DNA of 64,000 nucleotides from Iphinoe sp. HA4291-MV1. Lineage in GTDB: Bacteria > Cyanobacteriota > Cyanobacteriia > Cyanobacteriales > Nostocaceae. The position numbers were made by a program, and so were the translations under genes. The stretch covers positions 22,890-86,889 of the forward strand of contig JAHHHH010000021.1 in the NCBI GenBank assembly GCA_019359415.1, given 5' to 3'. The notes under the pieces are model-generated. The model was not told the origin of the DNA. It made no database searches and worked only from the letters and a program-made list of their open reading frames with translations. How positions within the stretch are numbered: position 1 is the first letter of the stretch; each line of letters begins with the position of its first letter. Shown piece after piece: positions 52,514 to 60,891 of this stretch.

Positions 52514-54205
52514 ATGACAAATTTTGTAGTTCCACTTTTGACTACTGTAGCAAGACAAGTCAAGGCAAATTTCGTGAGGAAAACTCGTCAAACTGATGCA
52601 GTGCAGGAGCAGTTTTTACGCAGTCTCCTGCTGGCTCATCAAGAAACCGAACTTGGTCAAAAGTATGGATTAAGAAATATTAAAACAATCGAGCAATTTC
52701 AAGAGCGGGTTCCGATTCTACCTTACAGCAGCTATGAACCGTATACTGAGCGCATTGCCCAAGGGGAAACAAACATTCTGACAGCCGAGCCGGTTGTCTA
52801 CCTGACGCTAACGAGTGGTTCGACAGGGAAAAAGAAAATGATCCCAACAACAAGGCGATCGCAGAATGCTTTCCGAAGAGCTACTCTCACCAGCATTGGT
52901 TTTTTAACTGAAGCGCTGAAGAGACGAAAACTAGAGTTTGGTAAACTACTTTTAACTAACTCAGTACAAACTTGGGGACGTACTAGTGGTGGAATAGATT
53001 ATGGTCCATCTAGTGCGGGCGTTTTGCGCATGGACAAGTTTCTTTACAAACAACTGTTTGCCAATCCTTACGAAACTCTACAGCCAGCAGATAGCGTAGC
53101 CCGCCACTACGTTTGTTTGCTATTTGCACTGCGTGAGGAGTCAACGCGAGGAATGATAGCCAACTTTCCCATGCTCAACCTGCGAAGTGCCAACTATTTG
53201 GAACGCTATGCAGAAGATTTGCTCTTAGATTTAGAGAAAGGAACAATTGCAGCTTGGTTAGAACTCGAACCAGAAGTTCGTATTCAACTAGAGCAGCAAC
53301 ATTCAGCAACTCCAAGGCGAGCCGCTCAATTACGAGAAATTTTGAAGTCAGAGGGGCGGCTTACACCTAAACTCGCATGGCAGAATCTTTCTTTTATCGC
53401 CAATGCACGGGGAGGAACGTCGGATTTTTATTTTGAGCGATTTCCGGCATACTTCGGAGATACTCCCATATTTGGTGCTGCTTATTCATCTGCAGAAGGG
53501 ATGTTTAGCATTTACACTGATGTCAATGATGATGCTAGCGTTCTGGCGATTGAAAGTAGTTTTTTTGAGTTTATCCCAGAAGATCAGTGGGAAGCAGAGC
53601 ATCCCAAAACTTTACTTGCTACTGAAGTTAAAGCAGGAGAACGCTACCGTATTCTGATTACCAACTATGGTGGCTTCTACCGTTACGACATTGGTGATGT
53701 TGTCGAGGTAGTGGGTTTTTACGAAACTGCTCCTTTGATAGTATTTCGTTATCGTCGCGGAGGGTTCGTTTCTTCTACAACAGAAAAGACAACAGAATTT
53801 CATGCAACTCAGGTGATGCAAGCTTTACAGCAGGAATTTAATTTACTTTTAGAAGATTTCTGTATTACCTTGTCAGATAATGAATTCCCCGCTCGCTATT
53901 TAGCTAACATTGAGCTAGCGTCTGGTTATATCCTTGACAATCCCCAAGTTTTCTTAGCTAGTTTTGATCGCAAGCTTCAGGAAGTTAATACTCACTATGA
54001 AATCAGTCGTCGAGATACAATTCCTTCTCCCCGATTACGGATTTTATCCTCAGGGAGCTTTGCGATTATCCGCCAGCGTCAGCTGCAAAAAGGTATTCCA
54101 GATTCTCAGTTGAAGTTTCCCCATGTTAGTGAGGACCGAAATTTTCTTGCTGAATTGTCTGTGGAACAGGAGATTAGGCTTCCAGGAGATCTGAAACGTG
54201 CTTGA
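52514..54205 (+). CDS. GH3-family acyl-adenylate enzyme
   Basis: A 563-residue protein with the GH3 (auxin-responsive) fold: an adenylation P-loop TLTSGSTGKKKMIP, PIFGAAYSSAEGMFSIY, and YRILITNYGGFYRYDIGDVVEVVGF. In plants GH3 enzymes join amino acids to acyl acids through an acyl-AMP; bacterial members are poorly known and may activate fatty acids. It is divergent from the leftward cluster with a 169-base shared promoter region. In the proposed pathway it could activate an acyl chain or conjugate an amino acid; this is inference. Confidence 0.85.
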   Translation: MTNFVVPLLTTVARQVKANFVRKTRQTDAVQEQFLRSLLLAHQETELGQKYGLRNIKTIEQFQERVPILPYSSYEPYTERIAQGETNILTAEPVVYLTLTSGSTGKKKMIPTTRRSQNAFRRATLTSIGFLTEALKRRKLEFGKLLLTNSVQTWGRTSGGIDYGPSSAGVLRMDKFLYKQLFANPYETLQPADSVARHYVCLLFALREESTRGMIANFPMLNLRSANYLERYAEDLLLDLEKGTIAAWLELEPEVRIQLEQQHSATPRRAAQLREILKSEGRLTPKLAWQNLSFIANARGGTSDFYFERFPAYFGDTPIFGAAYSSAEGMFSIYTDVNDDASVLAIESSFFEFIPEDQWEAEHPKTLLATEVKAGERYRILITNYGGFYRYDIGDVVEVVGFYETAPLIVFRYRRGGFVSSTTEKTTEFHATQVMQALQQEFNLLLEDFCITLSDNEFPARYLANIELASGYILDNPQVFLASFDRKLQEVNTHYEISRRDTIPSPRLRILSSGSFAIIRQRQLQKGIPDSQLKFPHVSEDRNFLAELSVEQEIRLPGDLKRA

Positions 54206-54240
54206 TCAGAATTAAGAATAAAAAAGCAAACAAGCGAATT

Positions 54241-54445
54241 GAGAAAGCAATATGCCTAAATACTTGCGGAAAACACCAAAATGAGAAAGTAAAAAGGCAT
54301 TTTGAGAAAGCAATATGCCTAAATACTTGCGGAAAACACCAAAATGAGAAAGTAAAAAGGCATTTTGAGAAAGCAATATGCCTAAATACTTGCGGAAAAC
54401 ACCAAAATGAGAAAGTAAAAAGGCATTTTGAGAAAGCAATATGCC
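54241..54445 (+). repeat. 63-bp tandem repeat, three copies plus a partial fourth
   Basis: Copies start at 54241, 54304 and 54367, each beginning GAGAAAGCAATATGCC; a 16-base partial copy starts at 54430. The unit is a multiple of three, so long chance frames open on both strands; these are not genes. AGGCAT/ATGCCT in each junction can form a small stem. Confidence 0.9.
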
Positions 54446-54475
54446 TTTTTGCTGACTTGAAAATAGACAAGGGGA

Positions 54476-54505
54476 CAATTCCCAATTCCCAATTCCCAAT
54501 TCCCA
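54476..54505 (+). repeat. AATTCCC heptamer tandem repeat
   Basis: Four consecutive AATTCCC units, an STRR of the kind common in heterocystous cyanobacteria, next to the 63-bp repeat. Confidence 0.8.
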
Positions 54506-54549
54506 TTTTCATGCGTTATTGGTGTACTCCGTTCATGATGGCTACTTAC

Positions 54550-55698
54550 TTATTGCTTGGGCGCAAACAGAAACAGTCCTGTGATAGCTGCAACACCCGC
54601 AGCCGCATAAAACACTCCTTGCAAGCCAAAGTATTGGAGTATAGGTCCTAGTAAAATCGGTGACAGAAATTGTCCCAAAAACCCCACACCTGTTCCAGCT
54701 GCTAGCACACTGGATTTTATTTGCGACGGAGCAAGATTGGCGAGGGCGCTATAGAGACTAGGCAAAACAATGCCGAAGCCAGCACCAAATAAAATTGCAC
54801 TCAGCAAAATCCAGTTGAGTTCGTGTAATAACGGTATCGTAGCTAAAGTTACAGCCATGACTACAAATCCCAAGCCTACTGATTTTACTTCTCCCAAGCG
54901 TCGGGCTAACCTACTGGCTCCAAAGGCTGATATAAAAGCTGCACCAATTGCCCTTGATGCTAAGACAATTCCATTTAAAACAGGTCCGGCTCCAATCGTT
55001 ACTTTCAGGTAGAGGGGAGCATAAATCACAACGGCGTACATCGCTACTGATGTTAGACCGACACCAAGTAGCAACTTTAAGGCATGAGGAGAAGTCAAAA
55101 CTTTAAACAATTGCTCGCCCAGTTGATTTTCGCTGAGTTTTGCTGGTTCTGGTTGCTTTTCCTGAATAATTAAGCCAACCAAAAGGGCAATCGGTATCCC
55201 CAGCCCGTAAAGGTAGAAGGTGTTTTGCCACCTGTCAGCACCAACCCAACCCCCTAAGATTGGATCACTAATGCCAGTGATGGTCAGAGTTGTGGTTGCT
55301 AAGGCTAATGCCTGCGATCGCTCCTTACCTTCATACATACTCCCTAACAACCCCAGACTAGCCGCAGCAATTCCACCACTGGCTGCGCCCAGCAACCCTC
55401 GCGTTACTAATAAGGGCCAAAAACTTTGTATCCAGGCTCCTGCTGTACCAACCAATGCGTAGACAAGCAGCGAGGGGAGCAGCACGCGTAACCTACCAAC
55501 CTTGTCAGCCAATATACCCAGCGGGGGACTGAATAAGGCAATGGTTAAGCAATGCATACTCACTAAAATACCTGCTAACTCTGGAGCGAGGTGGAGTTCT
55601 TGCACGATCTCTGGTAAAATTGGCGCAACGATTCCGCCCGCCATCGTGGTCAGACAGCCCGCTAAAAGCAGCACTAACAGCTTGAAATCGCGTAACAT
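54550..55698 (-). CDS. MFS transporter
   Basis: A 382-residue protein with 12 hydrophobic helices. The signature between helices 2 and 3 is SPPLGILADKVGRLRVLLPS, and the mid-loop motif is present at LARRLGEVKSV. It is of the multidrug-efflux (DHA) size and style. It lies between the GH3 gene and the Rieske gene, so it may export the product of the surrounding cluster. Substrate unknown. The ATG at 55698 follows a TTG in the same frame. Confidence 0.88.
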   Translation of the reverse strand: MLRDFKLLVLLLAGCLTTMAGGIVAPILPEIVQELHLAPELAGILVSMHCLTIALFSPPLGILADKVGRLRVLLPSLLVYALVGTAGAWIQSFWPLLVTRGLLGAASGGIAAASLGLLGSMYEGKERSQALALATTTLTITGISDPILGGWVGADRWQNTFYLYGLGIPIALLVGLIIQEKQPEPAKLSENQLGEQLFKVLTSPHALKLLLGVGLTSVAMYAVVIYAPLYLKVTIGAGPVLNGIVLASRAIGAAFISAFGASRLARRLGEVKSVGLGFVVMAVTLATIPLLHELNWILLSAILFGAGFGIVLPSLYSALANLAPSQIKSSVLAAGTGVGFLGQFLSPILLGPILQYFGLQGVFYAAAGVAAITGLFLFAPKQ

Positions 55699-55859
55699 CA
55701 ATGAAACCCTGAAAACTTGGCAGCTAAAACCTAGGCAGGCAAATCACCATAAGTGAAAAGCCGTCGTGCTACCTGCATTTATGCTGATAAGATGATTGAT
55801 TTCAAAAATACTATAATTTTGAGTATTATAACAGAGACAGGCAACAGAAGTCGGAGCAA

Positions 55860-56942
55860 ATGGAACTAGCCACGACCCTAAAAAGCCAGAAAGTTCAAAA
55901 CCGTATCCGCGAGGTGGGAATTAACCCAAATTACTGGTATGCGGTTGGGTGGGCAAGCCAACTTAAGGTTGGAGAAATTATGCCCGTGACTATCTGGCTT
56001 CGTGCGATCGCAGTTTACCGCGATGTCAACGGTCAGCTTCATGCCTTAGAGGATGTTTGTCCTCATAAGGGAGTCGCACTACACAAGGGTAAAGTACACG
56101 GGTGCAACTTAGCTTGTGCTTATCACGGCTGGGAATTTAACGATGAAGGTAATTGCGTTAGCATTCCTTACCTTCCCAAAGAACAAAAACTTCCCCGCGC
56201 CCAAGCCCGCAGTTATGCGATTCAGGAAAAATACAATCTGATTTGGATTTTCCCAGGCGATCGCAAAGAAGCTGCAACTGGTGAGCTACCTGATATAAGA
56301 GAATTTGACGATCCTGACTGGTTTCTGGTTCCTGTCCCAGCGCGAATAAAGGCACACTTTACAATTTGCAACGAAAATTCTATGGACGTATTCCATGGTT
56401 TTCTGCACCAAAAGTTGCAGGGCTGGTTTGATCCAGTGCTGATTAATTTAAGAGAAACAGAAGCATCAGTCCGCACAGAATACATGGTTTCCTATAAAGG
56501 TCGCATGGCAAAGTTTTTGGGATTGAGCGAACGAGCCGACCAGGTGACAACTCTACCTGTTGCAACCGAATACCGCTATCCTAACTTTTACAGTTCCCTC
56601 CAAGGAATTTCTACTCTGTACCTGATGCGGCTGCCGATAGGATTTACTGAAACCCGGTCTATTGCTTTCTTCTTTTTCAAAATTCGCCTTCCCAAATGGT
56701 TGCTGGTGTTAATAGCACCAATACTGCGAACACTGCTACAACGTTTCATATTACTAAGATTTTTAGCCCAAGATATTGAAATGATGGAGAGTGAACAGCA
56801 GACCTATCTAGCTAATCCCCAGCAGTGTTATGTAGAAATAAATCCAGCAATTATTGCCGTTCAGCGACTAGTTATCCGGCAATATGAACAATTCACGCAA
56901 AAATCTAGTCACCAAAATCCAATGGGAAGTGGTACAAGGTAA
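55860..56942 (+). CDS. Rieske non-haem iron oxygenase
   Basis: A 360-residue protein. The Rieske cluster is CPHKG (Cys67, His69) and CAYHGW (Cys86, His89). The catalytic iron site is ENSMDVFHGFLH, with Asp176, His179 and His183. A hydrophobic stretch near residues 280-300 (LPKWLLVLIAPILRTLL) suggests membrane contact, as in lipid or pigment oxygenases. It is 12 bases ahead of the alpha-oxoamine synthase gene and clearly cotranscribed with it. Substrate is unknown; oxidation of a lipid or amine in this cluster is inferred. Confidence 0.9.
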   Translation: MELATTLKSQKVQNRIREVGINPNYWYAVGWASQLKVGEIMPVTIWLRAIAVYRDVNGQLHALEDVCPHKGVALHKGKVHGCNLACAYHGWEFNDEGNCVSIPYLPKEQKLPRAQARSYAIQEKYNLIWIFPGDRKEAATGELPDIREFDDPDWFLVPVPARIKAHFTICNENSMDVFHGFLHQKLQGWFDPVLINLRETEASVRTEYMVSYKGRMAKFLGLSERADQVTTLPVATEYRYPNFYSSLQGISTLYLMRLPIGFTETRSIAFFFFKIRLPKWLLVLIAPILRTLLQRFILLRFLAQDIEMMESEQQTYLANPQQCYVEINPAIIAVQRLVIRQYEQFTQKSSHQNPMGSGTR

Positions 56943-56954
56943 GAGGACTTTACT

Positions 56955-58235
56955 GTGCAAATTGTCAAAGAGTATGTCCAGCGCTGGTACGAGAGTGGAC
57001 TAGATCCTGATGAGTATATTTGCTATCAAAAGCAGGGTAATTTAGTTGAGATCGAAGAAGCAACAACTGGTGAGCGTCGAACAATTCTTAGCTTCTGCAC
57101 GAATGATGTTTTGGGGCTAGTTCAAGAAGAAGCTGTTAAACAAGCTGCTATTAATGCTATTCTCAAGTATGGAACGTCTAACAGTTCCTGCTCAGTCTTG
57201 AGCGGTCGTATTGACCTGCACCAACAATTAGAAGACGAGATTTCAGCTTTTAAGCATTTGCCCCACACACAGCTATTTATGAATGCCTGGATGGCAATGC
57301 AAGCCTTGATGGATGCCTTCTGCCATTTAGCAATTCCAGTGCCAGGATTTCAGAATACCCAAGAGACTTTGATTCTCACTGATGTCCTCAATCATGGCTG
57401 TATTGTCTCAGCAATTGTCAATGCTGGGAACCGTTCCGGCAAAGTGTTTGGTCATAGCCCTCGCGTCCGAGTCAAAGCGTACCGTCATTGTGACGTAGAA
57501 GATTTAGCTCGCAAACTGCATCGGTATGCGCGAGCCAATGATCGGATTATGGTGATCTCTGATGCCGTCTTCTCAATGGACGGGGATATTGCACCACTGC
57601 CAGATATGATCAACGTACTGCACAATTACGAAGGCAGCGTACTTGTTATGGATGAGGCACATGCCAGCGGGGCAATTGGCGCAACTGGAAGAGGGATTTA
57701 TGAACACTTTAATATCATACCGTCTCATGCGATTGAGCGGGGCGTAGTGCCGCTAATTATGACAACTTTCTCTAAGTTTGCCGCTTCAGCCGGAGCAGCG
57801 ATCAGTACCCATGTTGCAGAGTTGAAACCACTCTTAAATGTTTCTCCTACTTCAATTGGCACAATTTCTTTGCCGCCACCAATGACTGCTGCTGCATTGG
57901 AGAGTATTCGTCAGGTTCGCAAATTTCCAGAACAGGTAAAAAGACTTCAGGATAATACTTGGTACTTGCGATCGCGCTTAGCTGAGCATGGTTTTGTTGC
58001 TCTTGGCGAAACCAATGTTGTGCCAGTTATTTTACCAACAGAAATTAATCCTAAGATGTTTGGTAGACAAATCATGGAAGACCACGGTATTTGGGTATCT
58101 CCGATTTGGTTTGTTGCTAAACCTCGGATTCGGATTACTGTTAATGCCCTCCATACACGAGAGGATATGGAGCGTTTGATTGCAGGGATGGTAGCAACTC
58201 GAGACTTGTTGTACAAACCAACAATTAGTGCATAG
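56955..58235 (+). CDS. Alpha-oxoamine synthase (serine palmitoyltransferase-like PLP enzyme)
   Basis: A 426-residue fold-type I PLP enzyme starting at GTG. Motifs of the family: SCSVLSGRIDLHQQLEDEIS, LNHGC (His147), ISDAVFSMDGDIAPLPDMI, VMDEAHASGAIGATGRG (Asp233, His236) and TTFSKFAASAG (PLP Lys274). Family members (SPT, KBL, BioF, ALAS, CqsA) condense an amino acid with an acyl thioester. The exact branch is not certain: SPT-type motifs usually read GT(F/L)SK and here the first residue is Thr. Context with acyl-modifying genes favours a lipid amino-ketone product. Confidence 0.88.
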   Translation: MQIVKEYVQRWYESGLDPDEYICYQKQGNLVEIEEATTGERRTILSFCTNDVLGLVQEEAVKQAAINAILKYGTSNSSCSVLSGRIDLHQQLEDEISAFKHLPHTQLFMNAWMAMQALMDAFCHLAIPVPGFQNTQETLILTDVLNHGCIVSAIVNAGNRSGKVFGHSPRVRVKAYRHCDVEDLARKLHRYARANDRIMVISDAVFSMDGDIAPLPDMINVLHNYEGSVLVMDEAHASGAIGATGRGIYEHFNIIPSHAIERGVVPLIMTTFSKFAASAGAAISTHVAELKPLLNVSPTSIGTISLPPPMTAAALESIRQVRKFPEQVKRLQDNTWYLRSRLAEHGFVALGETNVVPVILPTEINPKMFGRQIMEDHGIWVSPIWFVAKPRIRITVNALHTREDMERLIAGMVATRDLLYKPTISA

Positions 58236-58360
58236 CTGATTTGAAAATTTTTGCTCGTAGTGCAATTTGCTGTGGCGTATTGTGCCGGTTTATCAACTAT
58301 TGCAGTTCATTCCGTTCACAATCGCTCATCAGATTTAATCCTTTTTGAGGATACTTCTCT

Positions 58361-58963
58361 TCAATCTGTTAATCTTTTGATCATCTGTGCATAAAGCAAA
58401 ACTTGTTTTGGAGACCAAAAAAGCAATCTACCGAAATTTAATGCAGCTGTCGTGAAGCTTAAAGCTTCAAAATCCTGCTCTTGATATTCTGCTACGTTTT
58501 CAAAATCTCCAAAATTTTTATTTACTGTTTTTTTGGCAGCACAAGTATAAGCTTTCCAACCTTCATTTATAGCTTCTGCAACTACTGAAGAGCAGTTCCT
58601 TTTTATCAAATGGTAGGAAAGTTGTTGAGTTTGAAAGTTTCTCCAAAACGTTTTAATTGGCTCTTTAGGAAGGTTCAATAACTCAACTTTGGAGTCTGCC
58701 TCTCTCTTAGAGTCAGCTTGACCCAAAACCAAGCAATCTTCCTCATAACTATCACTTCTAATGTCAATGAAATGCTGAAATAACAATTGATTAATGTTTT
58801 GGTTTTTATTATTAATTATATTTTTACTAGTCTCGCTTAATGAGCAATTTATAACTTCTTTGTTAGGCCAAAAGCTTATATAAGTATCTACGCCTACCTG
58901 CATTGAAGCGTGGCCTAAGAACTCCTTGGGAAACCAAATGTACACAGTGATAATATCTCTCAT
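58361..58963 (-). CDS. Predicted papain-fold-like protein (His ... NCSxVVA)
   Basis: A 200-residue protein. VYIWFPKEFLGHASMQVGVDTYISFWPNKE gives a conserved-looking GHAS and a YISFWP strand, and SYHLIKRNCSSVVAEAINEGW gives a Cys-containing helix. His before Cys in this order is the permuted papain (NlpC/P60, LRAT-like) arrangement used by peptidases, acyltransferases and effector toxins. I do not recognise a named family. The gene is AT-rich and sits next to the lipid-like cluster, so an LRAT-type acyltransferase is as possible as a toxin. Confidence 0.6.
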   Translation of the reverse strand: MRDIITVYIWFPKEFLGHASMQVGVDTYISFWPNKEVINCSLSETSKNIINNKNQNINQLLFQHFIDIRSDSYEEDCLVLGQADSKREADSKVELLNLPKEPIKTFWRNFQTQQLSYHLIKRNCSSVVAEAINEGWKAYTCAAKKTVNKNFGDFENVAEYQEQDFEALSFTTAALNFGRLLFWSPKQVLLYAQMIKRLTD

Positions 58964-59097
58964 GGAAGCACTTATACTTAATTGCTAGTCCAACGCCGCT
59001 TATTCTCGAGTATTACTACTCATTTTAAGCATACAAGCCACACCCATGCCAAAATAGGGGGCTTGTGCTGTGACTCATTTTCATCAAGTATTTGAAA

Positions 59098-60279
59098 CTA
59101 AATTTCTGGGTCAACTAAGCGAGTCGTGGGACGACTTTGAAATAAATCTTGCACAGTCTGGACAGCACAGACGAAGGCGATAAGCCCAATGACTGCGACG
59201 GGGAACAAACCTTTGCCAAAAATCGCTATTGCTAAGATAATAGGCGCTGCTCCAATGCGAAACTTGGCACGGATTTTACAGTAGCGGATGACTCCAATGC
59301 GGTGGAGAATACCTAAACCTAGATAGCACAACGCTACAGAGCCACAAAGTAGCCATCGCACTGCATCGGATAATGCTAGCATTGGTTTACTCAACAATAC
59401 GAGTTCCACAGCGACTCCAGTAGCGGCAATACCCATAACGAGGGGTAGATGGGTGTAGAGCCAGATATTGAAAATGGTTATTCGTCCTTCTGTTCGCGCC
59501 CTCTGAATAGGTGTGCCACCGAGGTTATCGAAATAGAGCCACCATAAGCTAAAAGCGATACATAGACCAAAAACTGCGGCGATTACGGTTAAAACATCCC
59601 AGTTCTGCTCGGAAACTCCATCGACCACAGCGACAATTGCTTCGCCCAAGACAATCATAGTAAATAGCCCGAAACGCTCTGGCAAGTGCGAGGAGTGCGG
59701 AGGTAGTTCTAGTTGTAGCTTGCGTGCTGAAAGGGGTGTGGCGAAGTCAATGATGAGTCCTAATGTCCAGAATACAAATCGCCAAGGACTCGGTACAAAT
59801 GCTGATATAGTCCAAAGGATCGCAGCAATGGTAAAACCTGTGACGTAACGAGTTGTCAACGGACGTGCTGTGGGAATGTGCCATCCAGCACGGAAGTATT
59901 CAACAACAAGCACAACACGACCGAGAGCATAAGAAAGGGCGAAGCCAGTGCAACTTTCACCTAAACCGTCATGGACGTTGACAGCTAGTGCAGCAATAGC
60001 AAGCATTTGCACAGCAATCAGTAGCCGATGTGTTACGTCGTCGCTATCAAAGCGGTTAGCGTAGAATGTGGTACCAATCCATGACCACCAAACGGGTATA
60101 AAAAGAGCGACAAAACCTAACACTCCTGATAGCGAAACATGATCGTGAAGATAATGGGCGACTTGAGAGACAGCAACTACAAACACCAAATCATAGAAAA
60201 GTTCCAACCAAGTGGCGCGTCTTTCTTCTTCGCCGTCTTCATCGATACGTAACCGTGGTGGTTCTATAAAACTTGCCAT
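59098..60279 (-). CDS. ltrA: Low temperature requirement protein A (LtrA) family
   Basis: A 393-residue multi-pass protein. The family signature RRATWLELFYDLVFVVAVSQVAHYL is at the N-terminus, with FGLFTMIVLGEAIVAVVDGV in the middle. LtrA was named for low-temperature growth of Listeria; its molecular activity is unknown. The ATG at 60279 is chosen; a TTG at 60297 adds six residues from a TTTTGAA repeat. It is monocistronic. Confidence 0.9.
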   Translation of the reverse strand: MASFIEPPRLRIDEDGEEERRATWLELFYDLVFVVAVSQVAHYLHDHVSLSGVLGFVALFIPVWWSWIGTTFYANRFDSDDVTHRLLIAVQMLAIAALAVNVHDGLGESCTGFALSYALGRVVLVVEYFRAGWHIPTARPLTTRYVTGFTIAAILWTISAFVPSPWRFVFWTLGLIIDFATPLSARKLQLELPPHSSHLPERFGLFTMIVLGEAIVAVVDGVSEQNWDVLTVIAAVFGLCIAFSLWWLYFDNLGGTPIQRARTEGRITIFNIWLYTHLPLVMGIAATGVAVELVLLSKPMLALSDAVRWLLCGSVALCYLGLGILHRIGVIRYCKIRAKFRIGAAPIILAIAIFGKGLFPVAVIGLIAFVCAVQTVQDLFQSRPTTRLVDPEI

Positions 60280-60830
60280 AAATAATTCAAAATTCAAAAT
60301 GCTGTAACAATGGCACTTAATAGTATCGCGGAAGTCAACACCCTTTGGTTTTCATAGCAACCATGTCTACACAAAGTCTAAACGTATGTATGCCATCATA
60401 AACTTATCAGCTAACCACTGACCAGATTGACACAAACGAACTGCAATGCAGGTGAACAGTGCAAACTTTGGGAACGGTACAGAACCATGACAATTGGTAG
60501 GGGGTTGCACCGAGAAGGAAGGAATGATTGCCTGAAACCATTGGTGCGTAAAACCAGTTTGGTTGGTTGTACAGAACTTTTTGTTCCTTGTACAAAGTTC
60601 CGGTGGGGCGTCACGGAACTCTAAACTGCCTGTGGAGGTGAGGAAGTTCGAGTCTTGGCGGTTCCCGGCGAGTCGAAACTTCCGAACCCTTTAGGGTATC
60701 GTTATCGGGGATAGCAAGACGCAAGTCTACTGGATCTAGATGCAACCAATGTTCGCGCAGCGTCTCCGGCAGGAGAAGCAGGAAAACGTTTAACCGCGTT
60801 AGCGCAGCGGTGCGTAGCACGGTTGGAAGC
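60280..60830. other. Intergenic region, repeat-rich
   Basis: No gene is supported; frames on both strands at 60411-60624 are unrecognisable and probably chance. The part from about 60740 is GC-rich with dispersed palindromes (AGCGTCTCCGGCAGGAGAAG). Confidence 0.4.
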
Positions 60831-60884
60831 CCCACCCTGCCTTCGGCACGTCTTCGACGAACAGTCGTCGTTAGACAGGGTGGG
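60831..60884. repeat. Hairpin repeat at the end of the 60892 gene
   Basis: CCCACCCTG (60831-60839) pairs with CAGGGTGGG (60876-60884), and the interior has CGACGA/TCGTCG. It lies 8 bases beyond the stop of the leftward gene and may help end its transcript, although no T-run follows. Confidence 0.5.
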
Positions 60885-60891
60885 AGAAACG

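Noticed and set aside
54202-54651. 149-codon + frame and 112-codon - frame over the tandem repeat
   Set aside because: They exist only because the 63-bp unit is a multiple of three, and they overlap the MFS gene.
60411-60624. Overlapping 62-67 codon frames on both strands
   Set aside because: No ribosome-binding site, no recognisable domain, and the region is repeat-rich.
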